The notes under the pieces are model-generated. The model saw nothing but the letters and a program-made list of their open reading frames with translations, had not been told where the DNA came from and made no database searches. A stretch of DNA of 64,000 nt, taken from Aldehydirespirator sp963667505 (GTDB lineage: Bacteria > Actinomycetota > Acidimicrobiia > Acidimicrobiales > Aldehydirespiratoraceae). Below are positions 52,486 to 61,685 of the stretch, piece after piece (position 1 is the first letter of the stretch; every line of letters starts with the position of its first letter). The stretch is from the NCBI GenBank assembly GCA_963667505.2, contig OY763490.2:2604001-2668000 (forward strand). Reading direction: 5' to 3'. Position numbers and translations under genes: made by a program.

Positions 52486-54765
52486 ATGAACCGCCCAAAG
52501 TACTCTGCAAGTTTGAGCCAGACCCAGGGCCGGCTGGGCTACTCGATCATCTTCCGGCATCCGGTGAGGCAGTCTGAGGCGACCGACAAGCCAGGGCTAC
52601 GGGTGCGCTGCGGTCTCGGCACGCGGGACGAGGGAGAGGCTGCACGGCTACGGGACGAGCTCAACGTCCTGTTGGGCGACGCCAAGTACCACGATCCTGC
52701 TGCTCGGTCCGAGGCCGAGCGGCGATTCGATTCTCGTGTCGTCGACATCTTCTTTGGAAAGATGGTGCCCGAGGTGACGGACTTCGCGGCGCTGCGCGAC
52801 GCCGCAATCGCGCTGCCCGAGTCGACGCCCACCGGATACCGGCGTGTCCTATTTCTCGGTACAACCGGTGCTGGCAAGACGACGCTGGTTCGCCAGCTGA
52901 TCGGGACGGACCCTAAGGAGGAACGCTTCCCGTCAACATCCACAGCAAAGACGACCATCCACGACACCGAGATCGTCCTCACCGAAGGCAGTTGGCGTGC
53001 GGTGGCGACCTTCACCTCAGGCGACGAAGTGCGCCAGTATCTGAGCGAGTGCATTTCGGACGCCGTGCTCGCCGCAGCCAGGGGCGCAGACGACGCCGAG
53101 GTGCTACGGAGACTCCTGAACCACGCAAATCAGCGCTTCCGGTTAAGCTACGTGCTCGGAAACGGTCCGACGGTCGCCTCTCGCATTTCAGACTTCGACG
53201 ATGAAGATGTGGAATTGGACAGCGAGGAGGCTCTTCTTTTCGAAGAGGAGCGCGACACGATCGACGTGACACGAACTACAGAACTACTCGAGGCGACCGT
53301 GGCGAAGCTGCACGGCCTCGCGATCCGACACCGCGACGGGCTACGCGATGAACTCGAAGTCAGTGGTAATGATGACGAGCGTGTCGCCGAGGAACTCTTC
53401 GAAGAGGAGCTAGACAACCTTCTGCGCGACGACGAGGACTTCCACCAAGTGGCGGATGCACTGATGGAAGAGATCGAGAAGCGCTTTGATTTGCTCCCAC
53501 CCGGTAAAGTCAAGAAGACACGACAGGGATGGCCCCTCTCTTGGAATGGCGAGTGGGGGTTCGAGGAGCGCGCCGAGTTCCTCTCCGCAGTCTCTCGTTT
53601 CTCCAGCAACTACGCGCCTTTATTCGGGCGGCTCCTGACGCCGCTCGTGAACGGCCTGCGTGTCGCCGGCCCCTTCACTCCGGCTTGGAACGGAAGCGAG
53701 ACACCGAAGCTCGTCCTCCTCGACGGCGAGGGGCTTGGACACACACCCAAGTCATCGTCAGCGGTGTCGACGGCAGTGAGTCGCCGCATCGAGGCGGCGG
53801 ATGCGGTCCTCTTGGTAGACAACGCCACCCAGCCGATGCAGGCGGCTTCACTCGCCGCCATGCGCGCGGTCGTAGCAGCCGGCAATGCCCGAAAGCTCAT
53901 CGTCGCCTTCACGCACTTCGACGAGGTCAAGGGCGATAACCTGCCGACCCTAGCGGCCAAGGTGCAACACGTCCTGGCCTCTGCGGAGAACGTGCTCGCG
54001 GCCTTCGGAGAGGATCTAGGTCCGTACGCCGAACGCGCATTGCGCCAACGCGTGGAGAACGCGCGCTTCTTCTTGGGTAACATTCACGAGCCGCTGAGCG
54101 AGACCGCTGCTTCAGGCAGGCACACGATTCCACAGCTTCTCAAGCTCCTCCACTGCATCGATCAGGTGATCAAGCGGCCGGAGCCTACGCAGGCCCGGCC
54201 AGTCTATAGCCGGATGAACCTCGTACTGGCAATCCATAGCGCAGCCGACGCCTTCCACGAGGCGTGGCAACCGCGCCTCGGTCTCGAGTCCAAGCCTGGC
54301 TTTGCGAAGGAACACTGGACACGGGTCAAGGCCCTAAGCCGTCGGCTCGGCGAGGGGTGGAACGACGAATACGATACCCTGCGGCCGGTTGCCGATCTTC
54401 GCAAGGAACTGGTGGAGCGGATCTACATGTTTGTTCAGAATCCTCTGCGTTGGGAGGGGCCCGAACTGACAGAGGATCAGAAGCAGGACTGTTTCGACGC
54501 TTTCGCGGACAATCTGGGTCGACGGCTACTCGAAGTATGCACTCGCCGCATCTGGAACGAACGCGCGGTGCAGTGGCAGGAGGCGTACTACAAGCGCGGA
54601 ACCGGCTCGACTTTCGTACGCGCCCGAATCATCGGCGACGATATCTACAAGCCAGCGGCGCCTGTTCCCGACGACACGCCATCTCCTGACCGCAACCAGT
54701 TCCTTCATGAAATTGTCGAAGAGGTCAAACAGGCGGCCAAAGAGACCAACGCCGTGCTTGAGTAG
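52486..54765 (+). CDS. Large GTPase-like P-loop protein (candidate defence gene)
   Basis: 759 residues from ATG 52486, with GGAGG five bases upstream. The N-terminal ~65 residues (PKYSASLSQTQGRLGYSIIF, LRVRCGLGTRDEGEAARLRD) resemble an integrase-arm-like beta domain. Walker A is VLFLGTTGAGKTTLVRQLIG. Later KLVLLDGEGLGHTP gives DxxG and LIVAFTHFDEVKGDN an N/TKxD-like motif, so a GTPase, perhaps dynamin- or AIG1-like. Between them are long helical, acidic stretches. Base composition looks less GC-rich than its neighbours, suggesting transfer. Family not named. Confidence 0.65.
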   Translation: MNRPKYSASLSQTQGRLGYSIIFRHPVRQSEATDKPGLRVRCGLGTRDEGEAARLRDELNVLLGDAKYHDPAARSEAERRFDSRVVDIFFGKMVPEVTDFAALRDAAIALPESTPTGYRRVLFLGTTGAGKTTLVRQLIGTDPKEERFPSTSTAKTTIHDTEIVLTEGSWRAVATFTSGDEVRQYLSECISDAVLAAARGADDAEVLRRLLNHANQRFRLSYVLGNGPTVASRISDFDDEDVELDSEEALLFEEERDTIDVTRTTELLEATVAKLHGLAIRHRDGLRDELEVSGNDDERVAEELFEEELDNLLRDDEDFHQVADALMEEIEKRFDLLPPGKVKKTRQGWPLSWNGEWGFEERAEFLSAVSRFSSNYAPLFGRLLTPLVNGLRVAGPFTPAWNGSETPKLVLLDGEGLGHTPKSSSAVSTAVSRRIEAADAVLLVDNATQPMQAASLAAMRAVVAAGNARKLIVAFTHFDEVKGDNLPTLAAKVQHVLASAENVLAAFGEDLGPYAERALRQRVENARFFLGNIHEPLSETAASGRHTIPQLLKLLHCIDQVIKRPEPTQARPVYSRMNLVLAIHSAADAFHEAWQPRLGLESKPGFAKEHWTRVKALSRRLGEGWNDEYDTLRPVADLRKELVERIYMFVQNPLRWEGPELTEDQKQDCFDAFADNLGRRLLEVCTRRIWNERAVQWQEAYYKRGTGSTFVRARIIGDDIYKPAAPVPDDTPSPDRNQFLHEIVEEVKQAAKETNAVLE

Positions 54766-54864
54766 AGATGAGATCATCACCACGGCCGAGCCCCCGCACG
54801 GAGCCGGTCACGGAGGACGGGCATCCGGTCCTGTAGGACAGATCCGTAACGAGTCCGCGTCGGG

Positions 54865-55410
54865 TTAAACGGTCAGGTCAAGGTCGGGGGCAGGCGGGCG
54901 TTGTCCGGGAGGGTGGCGCAGGGGCTCCATCACGTAGGCGGCCAGTTCGTCATCGGTGAGAGCCGCGAGCCTGTCGGTGGGCCGTCGCTTGCGGCCGATG
55001 CGGGCCTTGGCGCTGCGGCTCTGCTTCTGCCGGACCTTACGGTCAGGGTTGCGGAGGTCTACGGCCAGCCAGCATCTGTCGTCGGTGAGCAGTTCGGGGT
55101 CCCCGGTCCACAATGGCGCGTCATGCCGGAGCGCGGTAGCTATGGCCATAGCGTCTCCGTGCGAGACGAACCAGCCGAGCTTGACACGGCCAGCGCAGAC
55201 GGCGATGTCGGCGCTCGCAGGCTCGATCCTCACCAGTTCGCGTAGCACGCGCTCTTGGTGGTCGGCGACTTCGGGTCCGTACTGCTGCAGGAGCGCGGCG
55301 GTAGCCTCGCTGAGGTTGGCCGTGCTCATGATGGCGGTGCGCGAGTCGTCGCGAAGGAGGTCTCGCATCGCGGTTCGGGCGGGCTCCTCGCCTGCGTAGG
55401 CGCGCATCAC
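54865..55410 (-). CDS. PIN-domain toxin (start codon unclear)
   Basis: About 181 residues: a PIN nuclease with MRAYAGEEPARTAMRDLL, IMSTANLSEATAALLQQYG, DIAVCAGRVKLGWFVSHGDA, AIATALRHDAPLWTGDPEL. The expected first strand and Asp (VVIDSWPV) are encoded upstream of ATG 55410, where GTC stands in the place of a start and no ATG, GTG or TTG occurs until the GTG just before this ATG. The toxin may have lost its start codon or use a rare one. Its C-terminus (~60 residues, basic then Pro-rich) is longer than in typical PIN toxins. Confidence 0.6.
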   Translation of the reverse strand: MMRAYAGEEPARTAMRDLLRDDSRTAIMSTANLSEATAALLQQYGPEVADHQERVLRELVRIEPASADIAVCAGRVKLGWFVSHGDAMAIATALRHDAPLWTGDPELLTDDRCWLAVDLRNPDRKVRQKQSRSAKARIGRKRRPTDRLAALTDDELAAYVMEPLRHPPGQRPPAPDLDLTV

Positions 55411-55451
55411 CGGCCACGAGTCGATTACGACGGTGGAGCGGTCCTCAGGCC

Positions 55452-55646
55452 CTAGACGTTGATGGGCTCGGCGCTGGCGGTTGCCCGTCGGCTGTATTCG
55501 GACCGTTCGTGCTCTTGGGCCGCGTTGCGGCGCTCGATGGCGCGTTGCTCGTCGTGGTACTCCGCCGCGGCCGGAAATTTGCCGAGGGCTCGGTCGAAGT
55601 CCGCTAGGGCGGATTCTCGTTCGGCGCTGGTCACGGCATGCAGCAT
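55452..55646 (-). CDS. Putative antitoxin paired with the PIN protein
   Basis: 64 residues: a helical, charged protein (SAERESALADFDRALGKFPA, YHDEQRAIERRNAAQEHERS). It sits immediately upstream of the PIN gene on the same strand, the usual antitoxin position. No DNA-binding motif is recognised. The longer ATG at 55751 adds 35 unlike residues. Bases 55647-55849 show nothing recognisable. Confidence 0.5.
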   Translation of the reverse strand: MLHAVTSAERESALADFDRALGKFPAAAEYHDEQRAIERRNAAQEHERSEYSRRATASAEPINV

Positions 55647-55849
55647 AGCCCCCGCTGGGATCGCCGTCCCCGCGGCGGTCCAGGCGGATCGTGAGGGCCT
55701 CCGAGGTCGGAGAAAGGTCACGGTGCTAGCCATATCACACGTCGGTGACACGGATGCGAGGCTCCACTAGCGGGGGAAAACGGGCTCTCCGCGTTTCAGG
55801 TCGGGGTGCGGTGTCGTGGCTCGCCCAGTCAGGTTTGCCGATCATAGGC

Positions 55850-57085
55850 AGACTCGCCTGAAGACCAGCCGTCCGTCACCGAAGTTGGTGAACCCGAACG
55901 CGGCGCGCTCGGCGCTTGCGAGGTTGGATGGGCGTCGGTGGCTCCGTTGGTGACCCGGGCGGCGTGCAGATCTGGGTGCGCCAGCGCCAGATGGTGCAGG
56001 CCCAGCCGGTTGATCTCCGTCGGCAGGCCGGGGTCCTGGAGATCCGGCGGCGAGCGGTCGCAGGCGCCCGCTCGGCGTCGGGAATGTCCGTAGACGCTGC
56101 GCAGGGTCTCCTTCGCGTGCCAGGCGTCGCGGACCTCGCCGTAGGGGTCGCCGGCCTCCAGCAGGCCCCGCAGCCGGACGCGTCCGGAGTCGGTGATGCT
56201 CTCGGACGCGGAGACGAGCAGCTTGCGGGCCCGGTAGAGGGGGTCGGGCTTGCGGCCGCGGTGGCCCAGGGTCTGGTTCTGGACCCGGCGGCGGACCTCG
56301 TCGAGCGCGGTGTTTCCCGGGACCGCACCACGTGGAACGGGTCCGCGACCTGGGCCGACGTCGGGTATTGCGGTGTCGAACGCGGCCCGATAGGGGCCAC
56401 TGAGAGGTCAAGCACCGCCCAGCGGATCTGCTCGAGCCATTCGCGGGGCCGGCTGAGCAGCCACAGTGCGGGTGCTTTGGCGGTGCGGCCCGGCACTATG
56501 TCGAGCAGCTGGCCCCGCCCGACGTCGACGATGCTGGTGGACCAGGCCTTGTCTTTGAACCGGCCCCGGCGCCCCATCAAGGTTTCGTCGAGGCCCAGCG
56601 CCTCGACATCTGAGATCCGCTCTGTGTCGGCGTCGAGCAGCGCAGAGCCCCAGCGCCGCACCGACGCGTTCGCCGGGTGCCAGCTGCATCCCAGCTCCGC
56701 GGCGACCTCGTCGACAGGGCGCGCCCGGCCCGCCTGGCGGGTCGCCCAGCGCCCCGCCCTCGCAGTCAACTTCTCCCGCGGCGGCGCGATCTCGGGGTCC
56801 TGCTCGGTGACGGTGCCCGCCCCACAGCCTCGACTCGGGCAGCGCCACCGCCGCTTGTGCCACATCAGCCGCACCGGCCTCGCCGAACGCCGGGAGGTCC
56901 ACCAGCTCGACCCGGCGCTCGCCGTCTGACCACAACGCCCCGCCGCAGCTCCCGCAGCCCGGCCTCGGCGCGGTTCGACGGACATGCACCCCCAGCGGCT
57001 CGCCGTCCTCGTCGTCGACGCCGAGCACCTCGACATCGCCCAGTCCCACCATCAGCTCGCACATGCGCGTAGGGTCGCATTCCAC
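55850..57085 (-). pseudogene. Decayed ISL3-like transposase
   Basis: Pieces of one transposase appear in different frames. The 5' part (ATG 57085) has CELMVGLGDVEVLGVDDEDG and a zinc-finger-like PGCGSCGGALWSDGE; a second frame carries EVAAELGCSWHPANASVRRW, SDVEALGLDETLMGRRGRFK, VDVGRGQLLDIVPGRTAKAP, the DDE-type core; the 3' end in a third frame has AAFGFTNFGDGR. At least two frameshifts make it non-functional. Terminal inverted repeats and target duplications could not be fixed by eye. Confidence 0.75.
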
Positions 57086-57464
57086 AGGGATCGTCCAGTT
57101 GTTCGGCTGTCTGTCAGCGCCGATTCTGGGGGATCCCTCGCGTTCAGCCGCGGATTGGCTACCGCCTCCACTCCGCCCTCATTCGCGAAGAGCCGGAAAA
57201 GCCGGGGAATTCGGGGCCTAGAGCGGGGATTCGCGACTCGCGCAGGGGATGGCCCGCTTTGGCCCGTATCCGCCGAACGACCAACCGTCACAGTGGCCGC
57301 TCGCATCCGCCTGCTTGGCGGACCTCCCGCCACTGCGGAACATTGGCGTTCGTGGAGGCGGCCCTGTCGCTCGCCATCCACTCCGACCTCGGCGCCAACC
57401 ACGCGGGCTACATCCTCGAGCAGTTGGCCGAACTCTTCAACGGCTGCGAACCCCGGCAGGACGG

Positions 57465-57938
57465 TCAGCAGGGGATTACCTCGCTGATGCGGCCGGTGGC
57501 CACCAGCACGAAGCGAGAGCGCCCTCGGGATTCGCCCGAACCCTGAACCCCCGCGGCATTCCTAGCTCCAGGGCCACCGCGGGTTTCCGAGGCACCCTGA
57601 TGATGGGGCGTGGCCACGCCGGTGCTCTGTGCTGGCCCGTCCACGTCGAGGCACAGGTCGAGCCCGGTGGCCGTACTGACCCTGCGCACGACCTCTATCG
57701 CCCTTGCCGCCGCACCGCGAGCGCCGTCGGGGCCATTGATCCCGAAGTCGATCTCGATGTTGCCGGTGGAGGCTTGGCCCCAAACGCCCGGATCCACCAG
57801 CCCAGCCACTTCGTAGAACTCGTCCGCCAGCTTCCAGAGGACTTCCGAGAACTCGGCCTCGGTCGGCAGGCGCTCGACTCCGTCGTCGAAGGCCGCAAGG
57901 CTTCCCCTGTAGATCACCTCATGATGGGTCAGGGCCAT
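57465..57938 (-). CDS. Hypothetical protein
   Basis: 157 residues from ATG 57938, which has a strong GGAGGAGG five bases upstream. The sequence (LTHHEVIYRGSLAAFDDGVE, FSEVLWKLADEFYEVAGLVD, TGNIEIDFGINGPDGARGAA, IEVVRRVSTATGLDLCLDVD) looks like a real folded protein but matches no family I know; the last ~40 residues are low-complexity. It lies beside a broken insertion element. The 380 bases between it and the element contain only a doubtful fragment (SLAIHSDLGANHAGYILEQL, plus strand). Confidence 0.55.
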   Translation of the reverse strand: MALTHHEVIYRGSLAAFDDGVERLPTEAEFSEVLWKLADEFYEVAGLVDPGVWGQASTGNIEIDFGINGPDGARGAAARAIEVVRRVSTATGLDLCLDVDGPAQSTGVATPHHQGASETRGGPGARNAAGVQGSGESRGRSRFVLVATGRISEVIPC

Positions 57939-58044
57939 TGCCGCCTCCTCCGCCATGCCATCCGAGACAGGTCTCGAACCTCTTTCGCCTGTTCATCAGC
58001 GTACGAGAACCCGACGGCGACCCCGGTGCTGGCCGACCGCCTTG

Positions 58045-59481
58045 TCAGGGGCTTGGGCGGGTCGCCTCGGCGTGGAGGATGTCGGCTATGCAGTTGGTGA
58101 GCTTCTCGGCGAAGGCCAGGTGGAGGAACTCGTTGGGGCCGTGCGCGTTGGACGCCGGGCCGAGCACTCCGGTCACCACGAACTGCGCCTGGGGGAACAT
58201 CTCGCCGAGCATGGCGATGAACGGGATGCTGCCGCCCACTCCGAGCAGCTGCGCCGGCTGGCCGAAGCGGCGCACGGCGCTGTCATTGAGGGCACCGGCG
58301 AGCCACGGCGACAGGTCGGGCGCGTCCCAGCCGTTGGCGCACTCGAGGACGTCCACGGCCACCGACGCCTGAAGGGGCGGATCAGAGGTGAGCCGGTCCG
58401 CTAGCTCCGCGGCGGTGGCCTCGGCGCTCGCGGTCGGCGGCAGCCGGAGGCTCAGCTTCAGCGCGGTGTAGGGGCGAAGCACGTTGCCCGCGGAGGCGGT
58501 GGGAGGCAGGCCGTCGGCGCCGGTGACGCTGAGAGCCGGGCACCAGGTGCGGGCCAGCAGGCCCTCGGCCGAGTCGTCCTCCATCAGGCGGAGGTCTCCG
58601 ACCAAGCCGAAGCGCTCGCCGGTCCCGCCGAGTCGGTCGGCCATCGCCCGAGCCTCCGCGGCTCGGTGAGCCGGGATCTCGGCGTGGGCCTTCTCCAGCA
58701 AGACGCGGCCGGTGGCGGAGTCCTCGATGCGGTCCAGCAGGATGCGGGCCAGCCGGAACGACGACGGCACCAGCCCGCTGGCTATGCCGCTGTGCCAGCC
58801 TTCGGCCAGCACGTCCACCCGCAGGGTGGCGTCCACCAGACCCCGCAGCGAGGTGGTGAGCCACAGCGTGTCGTAGGTCGCGCAGCCCGAGTCCAGGCAC
58901 ACCAGCAGGCCCACATCGCCGAGACGGTCGCCGAGGGCGTCGAGATGGTGCATCAGGTCGGGGCTGCCGGACTCCTCGGACGCCTCGATGAGCACCAGGC
59001 AGCGGCGGTGGCTGCCGCCAGCGGCCTGCACCGCCTCGATGGCGGCCATGCTCGCGAACGCGGCGTAGCCGTCGTCGGCGCCGCCCCGGCCGTAGAGCCG
59101 GTCGCCGTCGCGAACCGGCGTCCACGGCCCGAGGCCGTCCCGCCACCCGGTCATCTCCGGCTGTTTGTCCAAGTGCCCGTACAGCACGACCGTCGACCGG
59201 TCGGCGCCTGCGGCGGGCGCCAGGCCGAACGGCTCCACCTCCGCCACGATCAGCGGGGTGCGGCCGGGCAGCCGCTGCACCTCCACGCTCAGCCCGGCCA
59301 CGGGCCGCGCCGCCATCCAGGCCGACACCTGCTGCACGGCCGCCTCGATGTGGCCCGCCTCCTCCCAGCCGGGGTCGAACCCCGGCGACAGCGCCGGAAT
59401 GGCGATGTAGCGCTCAAGCTCACCGACGATCTCGTCACGCCAGCACGCGGCCACCGCAACCGACACGGCGTCTCTGTCCAT
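58045..59481 (-). CDS. M20-family metallopeptidase (dipeptidase-like)
   Basis: 478 residues from ATG 59481 with AGGAGG upstream. Two-zinc peptidase motifs: VVLYGHLDKQPE (first metal His/Asp), LYGRGGADDGYAAFASMAAI (bridging Asp), CLVLIEASEESGSPDL (catalytic Glu and metal Glu), CLDSG (metal Asp), and the C-terminal GPASNAHGPNEFL with the last metal His. Family members cleave dipeptides or acylated amino acids; probably cytosolic. Confidence 0.9.
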   Translation of the reverse strand: MDRDAVSVAVAACWRDEIVGELERYIAIPALSPGFDPGWEEAGHIEAAVQQVSAWMAARPVAGLSVEVQRLPGRTPLIVAEVEPFGLAPAAGADRSTVVLYGHLDKQPEMTGWRDGLGPWTPVRDGDRLYGRGGADDGYAAFASMAAIEAVQAAGGSHRRCLVLIEASEESGSPDLMHHLDALGDRLGDVGLLVCLDSGCATYDTLWLTTSLRGLVDATLRVDVLAEGWHSGIASGLVPSSFRLARILLDRIEDSATGRVLLEKAHAEIPAHRAAEARAMADRLGGTGERFGLVGDLRLMEDDSAEGLLARTWCPALSVTGADGLPPTASAGNVLRPYTALKLSLRLPPTASAEATAAELADRLTSDPPLQASVAVDVLECANGWDAPDLSPWLAGALNDSAVRRFGQPAQLLGVGGSIPFIAMLGEMFPQAQFVVTGVLGPASNAHGPNEFLHLAFAEKLTNCIADILHAEATRPSP

Positions 59482-59677
59482 GCTCAGACTCCTCCTTTGC
59501 TGCCTGCTGCTCCGGCCCAACGAAACCTCGCCCCCACTCTCTCACCATCTCCGCCCCACAACGTGCCCGAGCACAATGGCCACATGCCAACGCCTGGCCG
59601 TGCGGGCGATGCCGCGATGCTGGTCCAGCCGACCGGGACGGTGCCGGAGGTGTTGATGCCCAAGGCGAGAATCGTTC

Positions 59678-59749
59678 TTCAAGATTATGCAATCTTGAAA
59701 GAGAAAGGAGGAAATCACTCGATTCTCTCTCAAGATTGTACAATCTTGA
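59678..59749. promoter_or_regulatory. Two CAAGATT palindromes upstream of the AlbA_2 gene
   Basis: CAAGATTATGCAATCTTG (within 59678-59699) and the perfect CAAGATTGTACAATCTTG (59731-59748) lie just before ATG 59753. A third copy, CAAGATTGTCAAATCTTG, is at 60689-60706, after the gene. Strongly AT-rich against the background. They look like operators of an autoregulated transcription factor. Confidence 0.65.
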
Positions 59750-59752
59750 ACG

Positions 59753-60642
59753 ATGGCTCGACTATCCCGCCTCGACGACATCCCTGATCGGCTCACCGAA
59801 GAAGGCTTCTAGGACCTGTTTGGCCAGGTCGAGCACGAGACCCTGGACTTCAAGCGCGGCGTTCCCGACGACATTCTCACGACGATCCCGGCCATGGCGA
59901 TGACCTACGGCGGGCTCATCGTCCACGGGGTCAGCGCCGATCTGAGGATCGTCGGCTGCCCTCGATCGCAGAACACGGTCGACCGCATAACCCGATTCGC
60001 GGGCGAATGCGGTGTTGATGTGAGGATCGGATCGTTGCTGGCCGACGAGACGGAGATCACCGTCACCGAGGTGCCGGAGATCCGCGGCCGCATCGTCACC
60101 GCAGGCGACGGCTCGGTGACGGTGACGCTGCGCAACCGCTTCCTCGTCGACGTCGAGGACCAAGTCTGGCTGTCACTGCTCGGCCAGTACCGGATGACGA
60201 CGGGTGAGCGCCGCGCGCTGGTCGTGGCCCGCCGGGAGGGGTCGGTCACGCCGCGCATCGAAGTGCGAAGCCCCGGTCCGCTGCCCGGCCACATCACCAC
60301 CGGCTGCGCCAGGTGCTGGGAGAGCCTGATGTGCGCGGGCTGCTGTCGGGAGCGGTCGCCAAGGGGCTGCTCGTGCGCGTCGGCGAGCGGGGCGGTAGTC
60401 GGTACGAGCTCTCAGACGAAATCGTGCTCCGGGCCGGCAACGCCGGCATGGAAGCACAGAGCCGAAAGGGGCAACTCCTGTACGACGAGATCCAGAGGCG
60501 CGGAAGCATCTCGACATCCGAGGGGGTACAACTGCTCGGCGAGAGCGCTCCCGCTGTGCGGGGACTGCTCAACGGCCTAGTGGAGATGGGTCTGGCACGC
60601 GCCGAGGGACGAACCAGGGGCAGGCGCTACTACAGCGCATGA
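59753..60642 (+). pseudogene. AlbA_2 (Schlafen-type) transcriptional regulator with premature TAG and frameshift
   Basis: ATG 59753 opens MARLSRLDDIPDRLTEEGF, stops at TAG 59810-59812, and continues in the same frame: VEHETLDFKRGVPDDI, MAMTYGGLIVHGVSADLRIV, the AlbA_2 nucleotide/DNA-binding pattern. Near 60300 the frame shifts by one base; the C-terminal part then reads RQVLGEPDVRGLLSGAVAKG, LLVRVGERGGSRYELS and ends RRYYSA, a winged-helix-like region. Two lesions make it a pseudogene, although its operators remain. Confidence 0.7.
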
Positions 60643-60688
60643 TTCGACAATCTTTGTAGAAGGTAGCCCATCTGCCCGATTTCGAATC

Positions 60689-60706
60689 CAAGATTGTCAA
60701 ATCTTG
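60689..60706. promoter_or_regulatory. Third CAAGATT palindrome
   Basis: CAAGATTGTCAAATCTTG, with 8-base arms differing at one position, lies 46 bases after the end of the AlbA_2 pseudogene. Matches the two copies before that gene, so the sites flank it. Upstream genes on the other strand end at 60753, so it could also act at their 3' side or be a remnant of an insertion boundary. Confidence 0.55.
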
Positions 60707-60752
60707 ACGGCCGAACCATGCAGCCGTCCGGAGGCGACCCGCAGGAGCGTCT

Positions 60753-61685
60753 TCAGCGTAAGGCGAGGCGGGCGGCGGCTAGGTCGGCGGCTGCGAAGCC
60801 GGCCGACTTGAAGAGGGTGATTTCGTTGTCGGACGTCCGGCCGGGGTGGTCGCCAGCGACGAGAGCCCTCAGGTCGGCGATGATCGACGCCTCGGTAATC
60901 ACGCCGTCAGCCAGCGGCTGGGCCAAGTCGCCCGACATTGACGCGCCCGCGACGGTGTCCACGAAGATCGTGGCCCGCCCGGCGGCGCCGTCGTCGGACT
61001 CGCGCATGTCGGGCCGGAAGCTGCCGACGAGATCGAGGTGCGTGCCGGGCGCGAGCAGTTCGCCGCGAACCAGCGGGCTGGTGGCACCGGTTACGCACGA
61101 GACGATGTCGGCCCGCCCGATGCTGGCGTCGAGGTCGGTGGACGCCTCGGCCGGGTAACCCCCGGCTCGCAGCTGCTCGACGACCGACTCGGCGGCTTCG
61201 AGCCTGCGACCCCAGATCTCGACGCCGGCCAGCGGACGCACCGCGGCGTGGGCCCGAGCCATGTTTGGCGACAGCCGGCCCGTTCCCACCACCAGGAGCC
61301 TCGCAGCGTCGGCTCGGGCCAGATACGACGCGGCCAGCGCCGAGACGGCCGCTGTGCGGCGGTCGGTCAGCTCGTCGCCGTCGAGCACGGCTCGCGGTTC
61401 CCCGGTGCGGCCGTCGAACAGCACGCACACGGCGTTGACGGAGGGCACGGCGGTGCCGGCATTGGACGGAAAATAGGTGACGGTCTTGACGCCGATCAGC
61501 TCGCCGTCCTCCCAGGCGGGCATCAACAGCAGCGACCCGGTGCCGCCGTCGGGCAGGCCGACCGGATGCACCTGGCGCTCGGGCGAGACGACCGCGTCCT
61601 CCGTCAGCGCCGCCACAATGGCCGCCATCAACTCGGGCCACGGCGTGGCTGTCCGGACCGCAGCCGCGTCAAGCGTCCGCATCAC
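60753..61685 (-). CDS. Ornithine cyclodeaminase / mu-crystallin family protein
   Basis: 310 residues. The family's NAD(P)-binding Rossmann core is seen in ARLLVVGTGRLSPNMARAHA and VEIWGRRLEAAESVVEQL; the N-terminal substrate part includes SLLLMPAWEDGELIGVKTVT and LDGDELTDRRTAAVSALAAS; C-terminal VGSFRPDMRESDD and ITLFKSAGFAAADLAAARLA follow. Members act as ornithine cyclodeaminase, alanine dehydrogenase or ketimine reductase; the substrate cannot be chosen. Its ATG overlaps the stop of the MazE-like gene. Confidence 0.85.
   Translation of the reverse strand: MMRTLDAAAVRTATPWPELMAAIVAALTEDAVVSPERQVHPVGLPDGGTGSLLLMPAWEDGELIGVKTVTYFPSNAGTAVPSVNAVCVLFDGRTGEPRAVLDGDELTDRRTAAVSALAASYLARADAARLLVVGTGRLSPNMARAHAAVRPLAGVEIWGRRLEAAESVVEQLRAGGYPAEASTDLDASIGRADIVSCVTGATSPLVRGELLAPGTHLDLVGSFRPDMRESDDGAAGRATIFVDTVAGASMSGDLAQPLADGVITEASIIADLRALVAGDHPGRTSDNEITLFKSAGFAAADLAAARLALR

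Noticed and set aside
57259..57546. Plus-strand gene with SLAIHSDLGANHAGYILEQL
   Set aside because: Its 3' end overlaps the well-supported minus-strand gene, it lacks a ribosome-binding site, and only a short stretch looks protein-like; possibly a gene remnant.
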